A DNA stretch of 63,009 nucleotides from a virus, in the IMG/VR virus record IMGVR_UViG_3300042514_001623, positions 1 through 63,009 of that record; one strand, written 5' to 3'. Shown here piece after piece: positions 20,001 to 26,700 of this stretch. Each line of letters begins with the position of its first letter. The first letter of the stretch is position 1. A program made the position numbers and the translations under genes. The notes beneath the pieces are model-generated. The model had not been told where the DNA came from. It saw nothing but the letters and a program-made list of their open reading frames with translations, and did not search any database.

Positions 20001-23000
20001 GGGCGACATGCGCGTGCTCATCGGCTCCACGCCCAAGCTGGGCGCCGGCACCAACGTGCAGGACCGCCTGGTGGCGCTGCACCACCTTGACGTGCCTTGG
20101 AAGCCCAGCGACGTGGAGCAGCGCGAGGGCCGGATCATCCGCCAGGGCAACAAGCTCATGGACACGGTGCCCGGCTTCGAGGTGGAGATCCTGGCCTACG
20201 TGACCAAGGACACCCTGGACATGCGCATGTGGCAGGTTCAGGAGACGAAGCTGAAAATGATTAATCAGCTTCGCACGCGCCAGATCAGCCGCGAGATCGA
20301 CAACGCTTTCGAGGACATGGAAATGTCCGCGGGCGAGATGCAGGCCGCCGCCACCGGCAACATGGACCTGCTGAAGGAGATCCAGCTTCGCACCGACGTG
20401 AAGAAGCTAGAGCAGGCCAAGCGCAGTTTCGACGCCACGCGCAACGATCTCGTGTCGCGCCGCCGGCGCGCAGACGAGGCGGTGGCCACCCTGCCGGCCA
20501 AGATTGCCCGCGCCGAGAAGATGGCCGAGGCATCCAAGGCCTACACCGACGCGCAGAAGGCGCAGGCCGAGCGTTTCTCGGTGACGGTCAACGGCAAGGC
20601 CTACACCGACGCCCGCGAGGCTGGCGCGGTGCTGCAGGCCTTCGTGGACGCCAAGCAGTTCACCAAGAAGGGCACCGACATCGTTCTGACGCCTGAGCAG
20701 TACCAGGCCATGGACGAGGACGAGCGTTCGGCCAGCAACGGCTGGCAAGAGCGCCCGGTGCCGCTGAAGGTGGAAATGGACGGCAAGACCTACACGGCGC
20801 GCGCTGCGCTGGGTGAGGCTTTCGCCGACCTGCGCGGCGACGTGAACGACGCGCCGCTATGGCAGGTGGACGGGCAGACCTACATCCGCCGCACCAAGGC
20901 CGCCGCGGCCATCGCGCAGCGCGTGGCCGACAGCATGGCCGAGATGACCGAGGCCGAGGTGGGCCGCATCGGCCCCTTCACCGTCACGGTGGAAGGCCAG
21001 CCGCCCAGCGCCTACGCCACGGGCACGACGGGCCTGGAGGTGGTGATTCGCGCGCCTGGCGGTGTGGAGGCGAGCACGACGCTGAACTTCAAGGACATCG
21101 CCAGCGAGGACGACGCCCGCAAGGCGGCAACCGGCGTCATCAACGCGGCCATGAGCCTTGCCAGCGGTGGCCAGCAGCAGGTGTTGTGGCTGCGCAGTGA
21201 CTTGGAGCGACAGCAGCGCGTGCTGGCCGACTTGGCCACGGCCAAGGTGGCGGCCGATTTCCCGCAGCAGGACAAACTGGAAGCAGCCCGCGCGGCGCAC
21301 AAGGAAGTGCTGGCGCGACTGGCGGCCAAGCCCGAGCAGCCTGCAGCGCCCGAGGCCGATGAGGCCGCCGGCGACACCGCACTCAGCCGCGGCGCTGGCC
21401 GCGGTGTGGCCATGGCCGACGCCGAAGCGGCCCGCGACGCCCTGCTGCGCGCGATGCCCAAGGCGCCGCGCATCACCCTGCTGGAACGTGTCGACCAAGC
21501 CCCGGCAAGCCTGCTGAGCAAGATCAGCAGCGCTGGCGCGAGTGCCGACGTGGAGGGCGCCTTCCACGAGGGCGAGGTGTTCATCTTCCCGGGCAACATC
21601 GACAGCCTGGAGCGCCTGCAGTTCGTCATGGCGCACCACGAGTTGCGGCACTACGGGCTGCGCTCGCTGATGCCCAACCAGAACCGCCGCGGCCCGCTGC
21701 TGCTGGCCATCTACAACACCAACCCCGAGATCCGCCGGCAGGCCGACGACAAGATGGCCGCCGGCCTGGCTGGCAGCAAGGTGCTGGCGGTGGAGGAAGC
21801 CCTGGCCGACATGCCGGTGGAGCAGATGCAGGCGCTGAAGGGCGGCCCGCGGCTGCTGGCGGCGCTGCGCGACGTGCTGCGCAAGCTGGCCGAGGTGTTC
21901 CGCAGCCTGGGCTGGGTGCGCGTGGCCGATGCCCTGGAGCCGGCGACGTGGACCGATGCTGACGTGGTGGCCCTGGTGCGCCGGGCTGAAGCGGTGAGCC
22001 GCACGGGTGGGCCGCTGTTCCGGGTGGGGGATACGGCTTTCAGCCGCAGCCCGAGCGTCGCCACCAAGGCCTTGACCGCCGCCCTGTCCAAGCCCGGCGC
22101 CGCGCTGCGCGACGTGCGCCTGCCCGCCGGGTACGTGGTGGGCGACTGGTTCGGCAACAGCCTGGGCCGCCTCCACTGGTGGCACAAGACCGTGGGCACG
22201 CCCTACAACCTGGCAGAGCGTGAGCGCAGCTTCCGGCCGGTGTTCGAGTCGATCCAGAACTTCATGGACGACATCAGCCACTACGCCACCGAGGCGGCCA
22301 ACCTCGCGCCGAGCATCCTGCCCAAGCTGGAGAGCATCACCGACATCCTGAAAGCCCCGCTGCCGCCGGCCGACGTGAAGGCCTTGGCCGCGCCGGTGTT
22401 CGAGGGCACGCTGGGCTGGGGCCGCGACTTGGACGGCAAGCCGGTGCGCATGGTGGATCTTGAGGCGAAGGCCGCACAGCTGAGCGCCGAGGACAAGGCG
22501 CAGGAGATGCTGCGCCGCCGGCTGCTGAACCCGCGCGTGCTGAAGATGTGGCAAGGCCTGCCGCTGGAGCAGTTCGAGGCGGCTGTGGAGACGCGCTACC
22601 AGAACGAGGTGCTCAAGCCCGGTGTGGTGTGGTCCGATGGCGAGCTGCGCACGATGTTCGGTCTGAGCCCGCGCCAGATTGCGCTGTACCGCGAGTTCCG
22701 CAGCGCCACCGACAAGAGCCTGGACGATCTCACCATCACCACCATGCTGCGCGTGGGTGGCGAGGAAGTGGCGGACCTGCGCGAGCAGGTGCTGGCTGAG
22801 CCCGACCTGATGACGGCGGCCGAGCTCATCCGCGACCGGCTGTTCGACCTGGCAGAGCAGCAGCCCGAGAACGCCGACGCGATGAACGCGCGTGGCAACG
22901 GCATCATCGACATCGCCGACCGGGTGGAAGACCTGAAGGACCGCGGCTACGCGCCGCTTTCGCGTTTCGGGCAGTACACCCTGGACGTGGTGACGCCGGA

Positions 23001-24990
23001 TGGCGTGCGCCAGTTCTTCGGCATGTACGAGAGCCGCAGCGAGCGCGCCAAGGCCGTGCGCCTGATGCGTGAGAACTTCCCCGATGCCGACATCAAGCAG
23101 GGCACCACCTCGGAGGAGGAGTTCAAGCTGTTCGCGGGTGTCACGCCCGAGACGCTGGAACTGTTCGGCGACAAGCTGGGCCTGAGCGACGAAGTGGCCA
23201 AGAGCAGCCTGTTCCAGAAGTGGCTGCAGGTGGCCAAGGCCAACCGATCGGGCATGAAGCGGCTGATCCACCGCAAGGGCGTGCCTGGCTTCAGCGAGGA
23301 CGTGGGCCGCGTGCTGGCCTCGTTCATCTACTCCAACGCGCGCCAGGCTTCCAGCAACCTGCACGCTGGCGCGGCCGAGCGGGCCATCGAGGAGATCCCG
23401 CAGAGCAAGGGCCAGTTGAAGGACTACGCCGTTCGCCTGAACGAGTACGTCAAGAACCCGCAGGAGGAGGCGCAGGCGCTGCGCTCCGTGCTGTTCGCGC
23501 AGTTCCTGGGCGGCAGCATCGCTTCGGCCATCGTCAACGCCACGCAGCCGTTCATGGTGACGCTGCCCTACCTGACCCAGTTCGGCGGGGTGGGCAAGGC
23601 CGGTGCGCGCATGGCCGCGGCGCTGAAAGACGTGGGCCGGCGCGAGTTCCCCAAGGACAAGGGCCTGACGGAGGCGCTGAACCGCGCGGCCGAGGACGGC
23701 ATCGTGGCGCCGCAGGAGGTGTTCTTCCTGCAGGCGCAGGCCAGCGGCAAGGCACAGCTTCAGTCCGGCGACGGCACGCTGCTGGGCAACGCCGGGGCGC
23801 GCGTGAACAACGGGATCTCGCGCCTGACCCTGGCGTGGGGAAAGCCGTTCAGCTTCGCGGAGTTGTTCAACCGGCGCCTGACCTTCATCGCGGCGTACCG
23901 CACGGCGCAAGAGGAGGGGATGTCGCGGCCCTACGAGTTCGCCATCAAGGCGGTGCGCGAGACGCAGTTCCTCTACAACAAGGGCAACCGGCCGCGCTGG
24001 GCCCGTGGGGCGGTGGGTGCGCTGCTGTTCACGTTCAAGACCTACAGCGTCAGCATGGTGGAGCACCTGGCGCGCAACGCCAAGACCCCGCAGGGCCGCC
24101 GCGCGCTGCTGGCCGCGCTGGTGATGATCGCCATGATGGCGGGCCTGGATGGCCTGCCGTTCATGGAAGACGTGGAGGACGTGATCGACGGCGTGATGCA
24201 GCGGGTGTTCGACAAGAATTTCTCGCTGCGCTTTGAGCGCAACCAGTGGATCGCGCGGCAACTGATCGCCCTGGTGGGTGAAGACCTGGGCCAGCCGGTG
24301 GCCGATTTCCTGGCCAAGGGCGTCACCGGCCTGCCCGGGGCGCCGTTCGACGTGTCCGGCCGCCTGGGCCTGCACAACATCATCCCGGGCACTGGCGTGT
24401 TCCTGAAGAAGGACAGCTACGCCCGCGACGTGGCCGACGTGGCCGGCGCGGCTGGCAGTTTCGTGGCGCGGATGTTCGACGCCATCGGCAAGGCCGCCGA
24501 GGGCCGCATGAAGGAGGCCCTGGTGCTGGCTTCGCCCATCGCCGTGCAGAACGCGGTGAAGGGCGGGATGATGGCGCAGACCGGCATGTACCCGGACACG
24601 CGCGAGAACATGGTGGTCAAGACCACCCTGGCCGATGCCGGGTTCAAGGCCGCGGGCTTCCAGCCCAAGGTGGTGCAGAAGGCGCAGCAGGTGGCCGGGG
24701 AGAGCGCCCGAGCCGTGGCCCTGGTGCGCCAGGTGGAAACAGAGATCGTCACCGCCATGGCGAAAGCCCTGGCCCGTTCCGATCCCGCCGGATTGCGCGA
24801 GGCGCTGGAACGGCTAGATTCGTGGAACCGGAAGAACCCCGGCTCGCCCATTCGCATCACCCCGAGCCAAGTGCGCGAGCGCTTGAAGAGCATGACCACC
24901 GAGAAGTCTGTTCGCCTGTTGAAGTCTGCGCCGCGCGAGATGCGGCCGGGCTTGGCCGAGCGCTTCCAGCAGCTGGAGCCGCAGGAATGA
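11047..24990 (+). CDS. Giant polyvalent virion protein with DarB-like methylase and SNF2 helicase, 4647 aa
   Basis: One open frame of 4,647 codons. Visible parts: a short N-terminal domain (TFKVRGPDGQ, 5-40); a hydrophobic ejection-type region (about 150-370); Ala/Pro linkers with small repeated domains (about 500-1600); an N6-adenine methylase with motif I ILEPGSGVGNF (1744-1754) and NPPF (1811-1814); an SNF2-type helicase with GAGKT (2452-2456), DEAH (2616-2619), ATGTPVSNS and EQREGRIIRQGN (about 3024-3036); a HELRH zincin motif (3531-3535); PLSRFG (3970-3975, PLxRFG family); and a hydrophobic segment near 4352-4372. P1 DarB and Bcep22-like giant proteins are known relatives; protection of injected DNA is the expected role. 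Linkers hold three other genes. Confidence 0.85.
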   Translation: MTMTTFKVRGPDGQILNIRGPADATDEELQAVAAANWTPSRVGTERGRATLAQAKPLSYLPDPLEPASPNATADMLNAGVDAGAPQTEAGGSVLDRPRDPLAQGFRAASQQQRTLADTAATAKNDRFLSARASEATPMQKQAMALDESGAGGIKRGAIAGGAQLGQIGLGAMRLVGDLTGSETIEGIAAAGSRAAEGTSMASMQGLEGGEKLAAQVTSSIINSAPALALGVIGGPALTTLFAQSTLAEYNAGRNAGFDPGESLGRGIIMGIGEAAGERFGLSEQIALLKGAAKGLPQGEVARLFGNMLVKEIPGEQLTTLVQTLADKIGPAALNPDATLADYLEAAADTLKVTVGQSLVMGGGPAAVTTARNTFRAADQAAAGPEAQAAQEINAAAASFEGFFKPADTAAMPTQARAESVKRFDELAAAFGLDPKAAARVREQAGAMPTAQVPGFLARVTQALNKRGFFRQPVDETGVQELRTRIEPALAPAGTNAATERPAVEQPDVAGTAGVAAGAGDAGAPAAVGSGVAVGPLPDADGGVQPAAAATVPSSGEAGPAGDGGAAGPALTLLPIDADAALANMERQSAQDYADTKAAGRMPEQPDFEPRESTDILNPKGAAWAAKVGANKRLKELGDGYRLARVSTGWVIKPVAPVNTIDTASAPAGPIAQAPGSQSASGAPEAAGADALINAAVEPQAPESSATTQPRPQTLNLDAVSDKGLLNASLADAELLASVAKTEPAGNKLLGSLNVETKRLVLSAVSRLVNDREIFKRVVELVPVEVMNVLTGNSSGADGGSDYRAVLKNLAAVDAENPIPVLVDAADTFVRVTANAAAEKLAMSNGAGAAAPDRDSALSAVEVDAGSLPPSELAGRVAEENARWRSRDAGVSSEDGSTALATLDDRQVNSPTRIDELGSSSDATNDGPPTVRASRASAKPQGVAAEQSPAEAPAPADAAPPPGYEAIEHTTGKGKVLRGVVVKGIKGEDALKLDGGTFKKDGGYFVREKHWGRLPPVVAGNDRGESAPADAPASASTDAQPAAAVDKAKKDQKAEFDRIRAEIAAKKAPAPVDTSPGRAQKPAESEQVAPSLGKALQTAMGKSGWAAEDKGEGNTFWSKRQGQERYTARWDREQGRVEVTALEAGGVETQIAFFEATDAQDAARRADKAVADDLAEIAARNGSASSPAPEKTTPATEVSSSPAEPEVTSSQQPLSDAEQKELDRMLGLNASVGFKDMGGHWMAEATGNSLRMPVRARGSSKDAARRNLLQAVRQAREEQQATAAPSAAAAPTPRPVQTTASRVADARAIGAQAYAEDADRVPPQAFTTAEKRAWLDGYDNAPPRASAAPAPAPAAADPTLDDELNDALGKLGDVLGDVFGAKKNITGPQYGAADLLPALSKVVELLVRKGFKSFAQAAGKAAALMRANEKTAAHVDAITPRQWKAAYNAIAEGTEGTDTEEALSAMTAEQVKAIVSPAIPPAAESAPAPEAQNQAKEPANGNAPRQLDRPGQRALEGAPADPVQAPDAGGRTGQGAEGSGSADGDRVPGAEGAGAGRPGGVGDGAGALPVPGRGAGRKPRGEPKPRVRRDARPDADPGLFGDGAGPDPQGLTAPNVAPPAPPAFTPTDFEIADDLALGEGGQKAKYRGNVEAIRLLRDLEATGRTATPAEQRVLARYVGWGGIAQAFDAGNKDWTREYAELKELLTPEEWATANESTQYAHYTSREIIGGIYEALARMGFTGGKILEPGSGVGNFVGLMPAGLRTSSRFTGVEREAIAVGIAKQLYPRQNIQRADFTEFIGNDGFFDLAIGNPPFARNPLTDKSGRKHLTGLSVHNYFFAKAVDMLREGGILAQVVSNSFLDAKRDTARRYIADRTEFLGAIRLPNNAFAKNANTEVTTDIVFLRKLPESEWGSRSGKENRDRWLDTQNITDPNGGDDIPVNRYFAENPEMMLGQMGRYGTMYGPGQPALVAKPGQDTAALLRAAIARLPEGVYTPPAVANTAAMGDAAIVALRNPKVQEGGHYVEGDKLYRRLQDVAGEARAVELTPDTQWTEKTKLGEEGFARIKALAGLRQTLRDLLAAELADAKDIEALRTRLNTEYDAYAKRHGLINDRPSARVFDDDPDYPLLASLEHGFTPGIGAAAARKMGVKPMLATAKKGPIFKARVIEKRTAPTRASSPADALNISMAERGRIDAAYIGELLGISGEEALRDMSQGAKPLLFMDPASNEYVLRDAYLSGNVRAKLAQARQAGMMANARALEEVQPPDVSAGEISVRVGSPWVPTPVYEAFARHLFGDGTSAKFIYVKANSSFMDAISGESDVASSATWGTPSYPGPQILTSLMNNREIKVMFKDADGSLKVDREATDAANQKATEIKQAFSDWVFSDPERADVLTKAYNEANNNYVTRAFDGGYMQFPGKVPDSIIKFRRHQRNAIARIVQDRTALLDHVVGAGKTFTVISAAMELKRTGLANKPLIMVPNHLVKQWAADFYRLYPGANILTATKKDFEKTNRRRFLAKIATGNWDAVIMAHSSFGFIKPAPEFEAQFNEQQVKNVMDTIDAVNAGDADEGTKKRTVKQLAALKERLENRIDALRQKPIDALLDFKEIGVDQLFVDEAHLFKNLMFTTKMQNVRGLGDSAGSQRAYDLFIKTNQLYAQNGRGQGVVFATGTPVSNSLAEMYHMMRYLMPQALQEGGFESFDAWANTFASVEQVWMQKISANGFKADNRMSTFVNTHELLKMFDQVADTVTMDDIKKAYAEENDGREFPLPKLKTGRRQPVSLDKSQAQEDYMAAVAARAQAIEGKRTNEKGMDNALKIMGDARKAAMDIRLVDVTITEREKGGRIDRAADEIAARYRQYGDVKGTQLVFSDLGTPIKHAREEMKEWEALQARIQKGVDPETVTAANFGNEAAMKVVEDAEDAQREMDEKGADWLDAVKAALRGFSVYDDLRAALVERGIPDSEIAFIHDYNTDDQKLSLFRKMNAGDMRVLIGSTPKLGAGTNVQDRLVALHHLDVPWKPSDVEQREGRIIRQGNKLMDTVPGFEVEILAYVTKDTLDMRMWQVQETKLKMINQLRTRQISREIDNAFEDMEMSAGEMQAAATGNMDLLKEIQLRTDVKKLEQAKRSFDATRNDLVSRRRRADEAVATLPAKIARAEKMAEASKAYTDAQKAQAERFSVTVNGKAYTDAREAGAVLQAFVDAKQFTKKGTDIVLTPEQYQAMDEDERSASNGWQERPVPLKVEMDGKTYTARAALGEAFADLRGDVNDAPLWQVDGQTYIRRTKAAAAIAQRVADSMAEMTEAEVGRIGPFTVTVEGQPPSAYATGTTGLEVVIRAPGGVEASTTLNFKDIASEDDARKAATGVINAAMSLASGGQQQVLWLRSDLERQQRVLADLATAKVAADFPQQDKLEAARAAHKEVLARLAAKPEQPAAPEADEAAGDTALSRGAGRGVAMADAEAARDALLRAMPKAPRITLLERVDQAPASLLSKISSAGASADVEGAFHEGEVFIFPGNIDSLERLQFVMAHHELRHYGLRSLMPNQNRRGPLLLAIYNTNPEIRRQADDKMAAGLAGSKVLAVEEALADMPVEQMQALKGGPRLLAALRDVLRKLAEVFRSLGWVRVADALEPATWTDADVVALVRRAEAVSRTGGPLFRVGDTAFSRSPSVATKALTAALSKPGAALRDVRLPAGYVVGDWFGNSLGRLHWWHKTVGTPYNLAERERSFRPVFESIQNFMDDISHYATEAANLAPSILPKLESITDILKAPLPPADVKALAAPVFEGTLGWGRDLDGKPVRMVDLEAKAAQLSAEDKAQEMLRRRLLNPRVLKMWQGLPLEQFEAAVETRYQNEVLKPGVVWSDGELRTMFGLSPRQIALYREFRSATDKSLDDLTITTMLRVGGEEVADLREQVLAEPDLMTAAELIRDRLFDLAEQQPENADAMNARGNGIIDIADRVEDLKDRGYAPLSRFGQYTLDVVTPDGVRQFFGMYESRSERAKAVRLMRENFPDADIKQGTTSEEEFKLFAGVTPETLELFGDKLGLSDEVAKSSLFQKWLQVAKANRSGMKRLIHRKGVPGFSEDVGRVLASFIYSNARQASSNLHAGAAERAIEEIPQSKGQLKDYAVRLNEYVKNPQEEAQALRSVLFAQFLGGSIASAIVNATQPFMVTLPYLTQFGGVGKAGARMAAALKDVGRREFPKDKGLTEALNRAAEDGIVAPQEVFFLQAQASGKAQLQSGDGTLLGNAGARVNNGISRLTLAWGKPFSFAELFNRRLTFIAAYRTAQEEGMSRPYEFAIKAVRETQFLYNKGNRPRWARGAVGALLFTFKTYSVSMVEHLARNAKTPQGRRALLAALVMIAMMAGLDGLPFMEDVEDVIDGVMQRVFDKNFSLRFERNQWIARQLIALVGEDLGQPVADFLAKGVTGLPGAPFDVSGRLGLHNIIPGTGVFLKKDSYARDVADVAGAAGSFVARMFDAIGKAAEGRMKEALVLASPIAVQNAVKGGMMAQTGMYPDTRENMVVKTTLADAGFKAAGFQPKVVQKAQQVAGESARAVALVRQVETEIVTAMAKALARSDPAGLREALERLDSWNRKNPGSPIRITPSQVRERLKSMTTEKSVRLLKSAPREMRPGLAERFQQLEPQE
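12551..12757 (+). CDS. Small nested gene in +1 frame of the giant gene, 68 aa, CTG start
   Basis: In the +1 frame the giant gene contains a compact, protein-like reading: a start at CTG 12551 (MSNSLTWQELPEW...), then QGHLLLWEAAWLWDHCLM, and a helix ending EKLALLEMEALPGLH before TGA at 12755. GGAG at 12540-12543 lies seven bases before CTG. Over the same bases the giant frame is a low-complexity Ala/Gly/Val linker. The Trp-rich amphipathic sequence looks selected. CTG is a rare start, so translation from GTG 12602 or ATG 12605 is an alternative. No family was recognised. Confidence 0.5.
   Translation: MSNSLTWQELPEWLLEPVMQGHLLLWEAAWLWDHCLMQTEEFSPLPPQLFPAAEKLALLEMEALPGLH
13156..13764 (-). CDS. 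HNH homing endonuclease, antisense inside the giant gene, 202 aa
   Basis: TTG start at 13764, preceded by GGAG eight bases away. Residues 1-70 contain two CxxC zinc pairs (CSQCG ... CNTSC; CAQCG ... CSSVC). An HNH core follows, with EHR, KDVHHLDGDKLNNALENL and H in SAHGREH. The C-terminal helix-turn-helix is ASGLSLGNAGKQLGVSKRCV. This is the plan of mobile HNH endonucleases. It lies wholly inside the 4,647-codon frame on the other strand, which stays open, so its antisense (residues about 704-906) is translated as part of a linker. Base composition from about 13015 to 13840 is visibly lower in GC than the flanks, a sign of recent arrival. Confidence 0.85.
   Translation of the reverse strand: MPIVQCSQCGAAVLRTDSRIARTPSGVFFCNTSCQFAWRQRACVHFNCAQCGVAVRRSRAGTIGHRKLFCSSVCRDTNKRVGSVNEDGYRVFSVNGRQVLEHRAVVAAAIGPAAIAGKDVHHLDGDKLNNALENLAVVDKSAHGREHKPLSFDIERAKQLVASGLSLGNAGKQLGVSKRCVEKAFVRYGVQIECLRPRLRRR
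15542..15877 (+). CDS. Small nested gene in +1 frame of the giant gene, 111 aa
   Basis: ATG at 15542 is preceded by AAGGAG seven bases upstream, a near-ideal ribosome binding site inside the giant gene. The 111-residue product is helical and well-formed: HHANWIAQANEHWKEHQP, then LGKALKEAAAQTATEFQALK and DALAAWEMVRERYLFPAEE. I recall similar small proteins with a W-x2-AQ-x3-HW and AWE-x-VRE-x-YLF pattern in other phages, without a known function. The giant frame over the same bases is low-complexity Gly/Arg/Pro/Asp, as expected when the other frame carries the constraint. Confidence 0.75.
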   Translation: MEMHHANWIAQANEHWKEHQPTRYKRLMQAGELGKALKEAAAQTATEFQALKEQGLDALAAWEMVRERYLFPAEEPGASPAESPSQGYGAMRDLTQTLGSLGMEPDPIRKD

Positions 24991-25103
24991 ACAACCTCGG
25001 CGGCTGGTCCGTGCTCGCCGGGCTTCTTACGCTGGCCTGGACCCTGGGCCCGTGGGGCCTGCTGATCGTGGCCGCCCTGGCCGCGCTGTTCAGCAGGCCC
25101 TGA
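24987..25103 (+). CDS. Short single-span membrane protein, 38 aa
   Basis: ATG at 24987 overlaps the stop of the giant gene (ATGA). The 38-residue product is almost entirely one hydrophobic segment (SVLAGLLTLAWTLG, GLLIVAALAALFS) with a tiny polar N-terminus. Its place at the start of the lysis cassette makes a holin-like or accessory membrane role plausible, but it could also act with the giant virion protein. It would be missed by length filters. Confidence 0.5.
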   Translation: MNNLGGWSVLAGLLTLAWTLGPWGLLIVAALAALFSRP

Positions 25104-25222
25104 CCTTCGCGCCGGCGCAACGCCGGCACCGCACCCGCTGACTGCCCGCTTGCCCTGGAAACAGGGCCGGCGGCGCAGCCACGTCTACCCCCGGCGCAAG
25201 CCGACACCCGAGGAGCGCGCCC

Positions 25223-25486
25223 ATGCCGGCACGACTGCTACGCCCCGACCTCCTGACACACGCCCTGGTAGGCAACGTCATCACAACCGCCTGCTTGCCG
25301 CTAGGACGGCCCGTGGCCCTGGCCGTGTGCCTGCTGGCCGCCATCGGCCGCGAGATCTACGCCTGGCGCAAGCGCGGTTGGCGCATGAGCCGCGAAGACG
25401 CCAAGGAGCACGCGCTGGACATCGGCGCAACCATGGCCGGGGGTTTCCTGGCCGCAACCGCCTTCACCATGGGGAGCAAGGCATGA
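25223..25486 (+). CDS. Membrane protein of the lysis cassette, holin candidate, 87 aa
   Basis: The 87-residue protein has a strong ribosome binding site (AGGAG, eight bases before ATG). Two hydrophobic segments are visible: LVGNVITTACLPLG plus PVALAVCLLAAIG (about 15-45) and GATMAGGFLAATAFTM (about 68-83). Between them is a basic loop (YAWRKRGWRMSRED). The stop overlaps the next ATG (ATGA). It lies two genes before an endolysin without a signal peptide, so one of these membrane proteins must release it. Confidence 0.6.
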   Translation: MPARLLRPDLLTHALVGNVITTACLPLGRPVALAVCLLAAIGREIYAWRKRGWRMSREDAKEHALDIGATMAGGFLAATAFTMGSKA

Positions 25487-25701
25487 AGCTGAAACCGATC
25501 CCGAACTGGCGCCAGTCCTGGCGCATGCTGAGTGTGCAGGTGGCCGCGGCCGCCGTGGCCTGGGGCAGCCTGCCCACCGAGATGCAGACCGCGGTGCTCA
25601 CCGCGCTGGGTGTCGGCCCCGAGCGCGTGCCCGCGGTGCTGGGCGCGCTGTTCCTGCTGGGCCGGCTGATCGACCAACCCAAGACGCGGGAGGGCGAGTG
25701 A
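25483..25701 (+). CDS. Holin-like membrane protein, 72 aa
   Basis: This 72-residue protein overlaps its neighbours on both sides (ATGA at the start, TGATG at the end). It reads WRQSWRMLSVQVAAAAVAWGSLP, a turn, VLTALGVGPERVPAVLGALFLLGRLIDQP, so two membrane segments flank a short loop with a charged C-terminus. Small proteins with this WR.SWRMLSVQ start precede endolysins in many betaproteobacterial phages and are usually called holins. It is my first choice for the holin, with the 87-residue neighbour as antiholin or second holin. Confidence 0.65.
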   Translation: MKLKPIPNWRQSWRMLSVQVAAAAVAWGSLPTEMQTAVLTALGVGPERVPAVLGALFLLGRLIDQPKTREGE

Positions 25702-26090
25702 TGGACGCCCGCAGCGAGAAGAACCTGCAGGGCGTGCACCCTGACCTGGCGCGCGTGGTGCGCATCGCATGGGAGCGCATGGACGGCCGCGCCGACAAAC
25801 TGCGCTTCATCGCCATCGAGGGCCTGCGCACCAAGAAGCGCCAGGCCGAACTGATGGCCGCCGGTGCGTCGCAGACCATGAACGGCCGGCACCTGACCGG
25901 GCACGCCGTCGACCTGATGGCCACCGTGGCCGGCGCCGCGCGCTGGGACTGGCCGCTGTACGCAACGCTGGGCGCGCACGTCAAGGCCGTGGCGGCCGAG
26001 CTCGGCGTGCCGATCACCTGGGGGGGTGACTGGGCGCGTTTGCGCGACGGTCCTCACTTCGAGTTGTCGCGCAAGGAGTACCCGGCGTGA
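25701..26090 (+). CDS. Endolysin, M15-type peptidase, 129 aa
   Basis: Zinc peptidase of the M15 family (L-alanyl-D-glutamate endopeptidase or D,D-carboxypeptidase type), which cuts peptidoglycan cross-link peptides. The zinc-binding pattern is intact: GRHLTGHAVDL gives H64 and D71, and GPHFEL gives H119. IEGLRTKKRQAEL precedes it as in phage T5-like endopeptidases. There is no signal peptide, so it depends on a holin. ATG 25701 overlaps the previous stop; GTG 25698 is an alternative start adding one residue. Length is normal for single-domain lysins of Gram-negative phages. Confidence 0.85.
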   Translation: MDARSEKNLQGVHPDLARVVRIAWERMDGRADKLRFIAIEGLRTKKRQAELMAAGASQTMNGRHLTGHAVDLMATVAGAARWDWPLYATLGAHVKAVAAELGVPITWGGDWARLRDGPHFELSRKEYPA

Positions 26091-26116
26091 GCACGGCCGC
26101 TGTTTTGGCCCCGCCG

Positions 26117-26614
26117 TCAGATGGTGCAGTGCCCGTGCAAAGCGCGTTTCGCGGACAAGTAGGCGTGATGCGCTTCTTCGGCAGTCCTAAACGTACCAAG
26201 CCTGATCGTCACGCCATTCTGGACGATAGAGGAGCGGAACCCGCTTCCATGAGGATGCGCGCCAAGCAGACCAGAACTGCTGCCGGATTTAGCCCGGCGC
26301 TGATTCTCTCCGTTCTGAGACTTGGTGGCTTCGCGCAGATTGGCAATCCGGTTGTCGTCGCGGACTCCGTTGATGTGGTCAACGAAGGTGCGCGGCCACT
26401 CACCATAAACGTAAAGCCAAGCCAAACGGTGGGCTGCGTAATTGGTCTTTCCGAACATGATCGTGCGATAGCCGCTGGCGCGAACGTACCCGCACGGTTG
26501 GCCGGTTGTGACGCCCCGTACTGGCGCAATCCAGGTGAAAGCGCCGGTGTCGGGGTTGTAGCGCACCGTGCGACGAAGCTCGTCGGCGGTCAACCTAGAA
26601 TTGAAATTGCTCAT
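26117..26614 (-). CDS. HNH endonuclease with AP2-like DNA-binding domain, 165 aa
   Basis: A mobile HNH endonuclease on the strand opposite to the lysis genes, lying between endolysin and Rz. Residues about 20-100 carry the HNH_3 pattern: AAHRLAWLYVYGEWP, VDHINGVRDDNRIANLR. The last 55 residues (GLLGAHPHGSGF..., IRLGTFRTAEEAHHAY) form the three-strand AP2-like DNA-binding unit. The start at 26614 has GGAG eight bases upstream. It is a paralogue of the gene at 32344. Its GC content is lower than the flanking phage genes, consistent with lateral arrival. Confidence 0.9.
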   Translation of the reverse strand: MSNFNSRLTADELRRTVRYNPDTGAFTWIAPVRGVTTGQPCGYVRASGYRTIMFGKTNYAAHRLAWLYVYGEWPRTFVDHINGVRDDNRIANLREATKSQNGENQRRAKSGSSSGLLGAHPHGSGFRSSIVQNGVTIRLGTFRTAEEAHHAYLSAKRALHGHCTI

Positions 26615-26700
26615 GCCATTCGCTCCTTACAGCGGTGGGGTGGGAAGTGGCAGGGTTGGCTGGCAGGCCAACTCTGCTGCGCCTATTTTAGGCGCGCGCC

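Noticed and set aside
20857-24375. Very long open frame (over 1,100 codons) on the minus strand opposite the giant gene
   Set aside because: Its product is His/Arg/Gln/Ala rich with no domains, and it mirrors the codon pattern of the plus-strand gene; high GC keeps such antisense frames open. The same applies to 16339-18642 and 58639-60693.
25111-25127. Hairpin GCCGGCG-CAA-CGCCGGC between two lysis-cassette membrane genes as a terminator
   Set aside because: No T run follows, and the downstream genes need the same late transcript; it may only be a structural or mRNA-stability hairpin.
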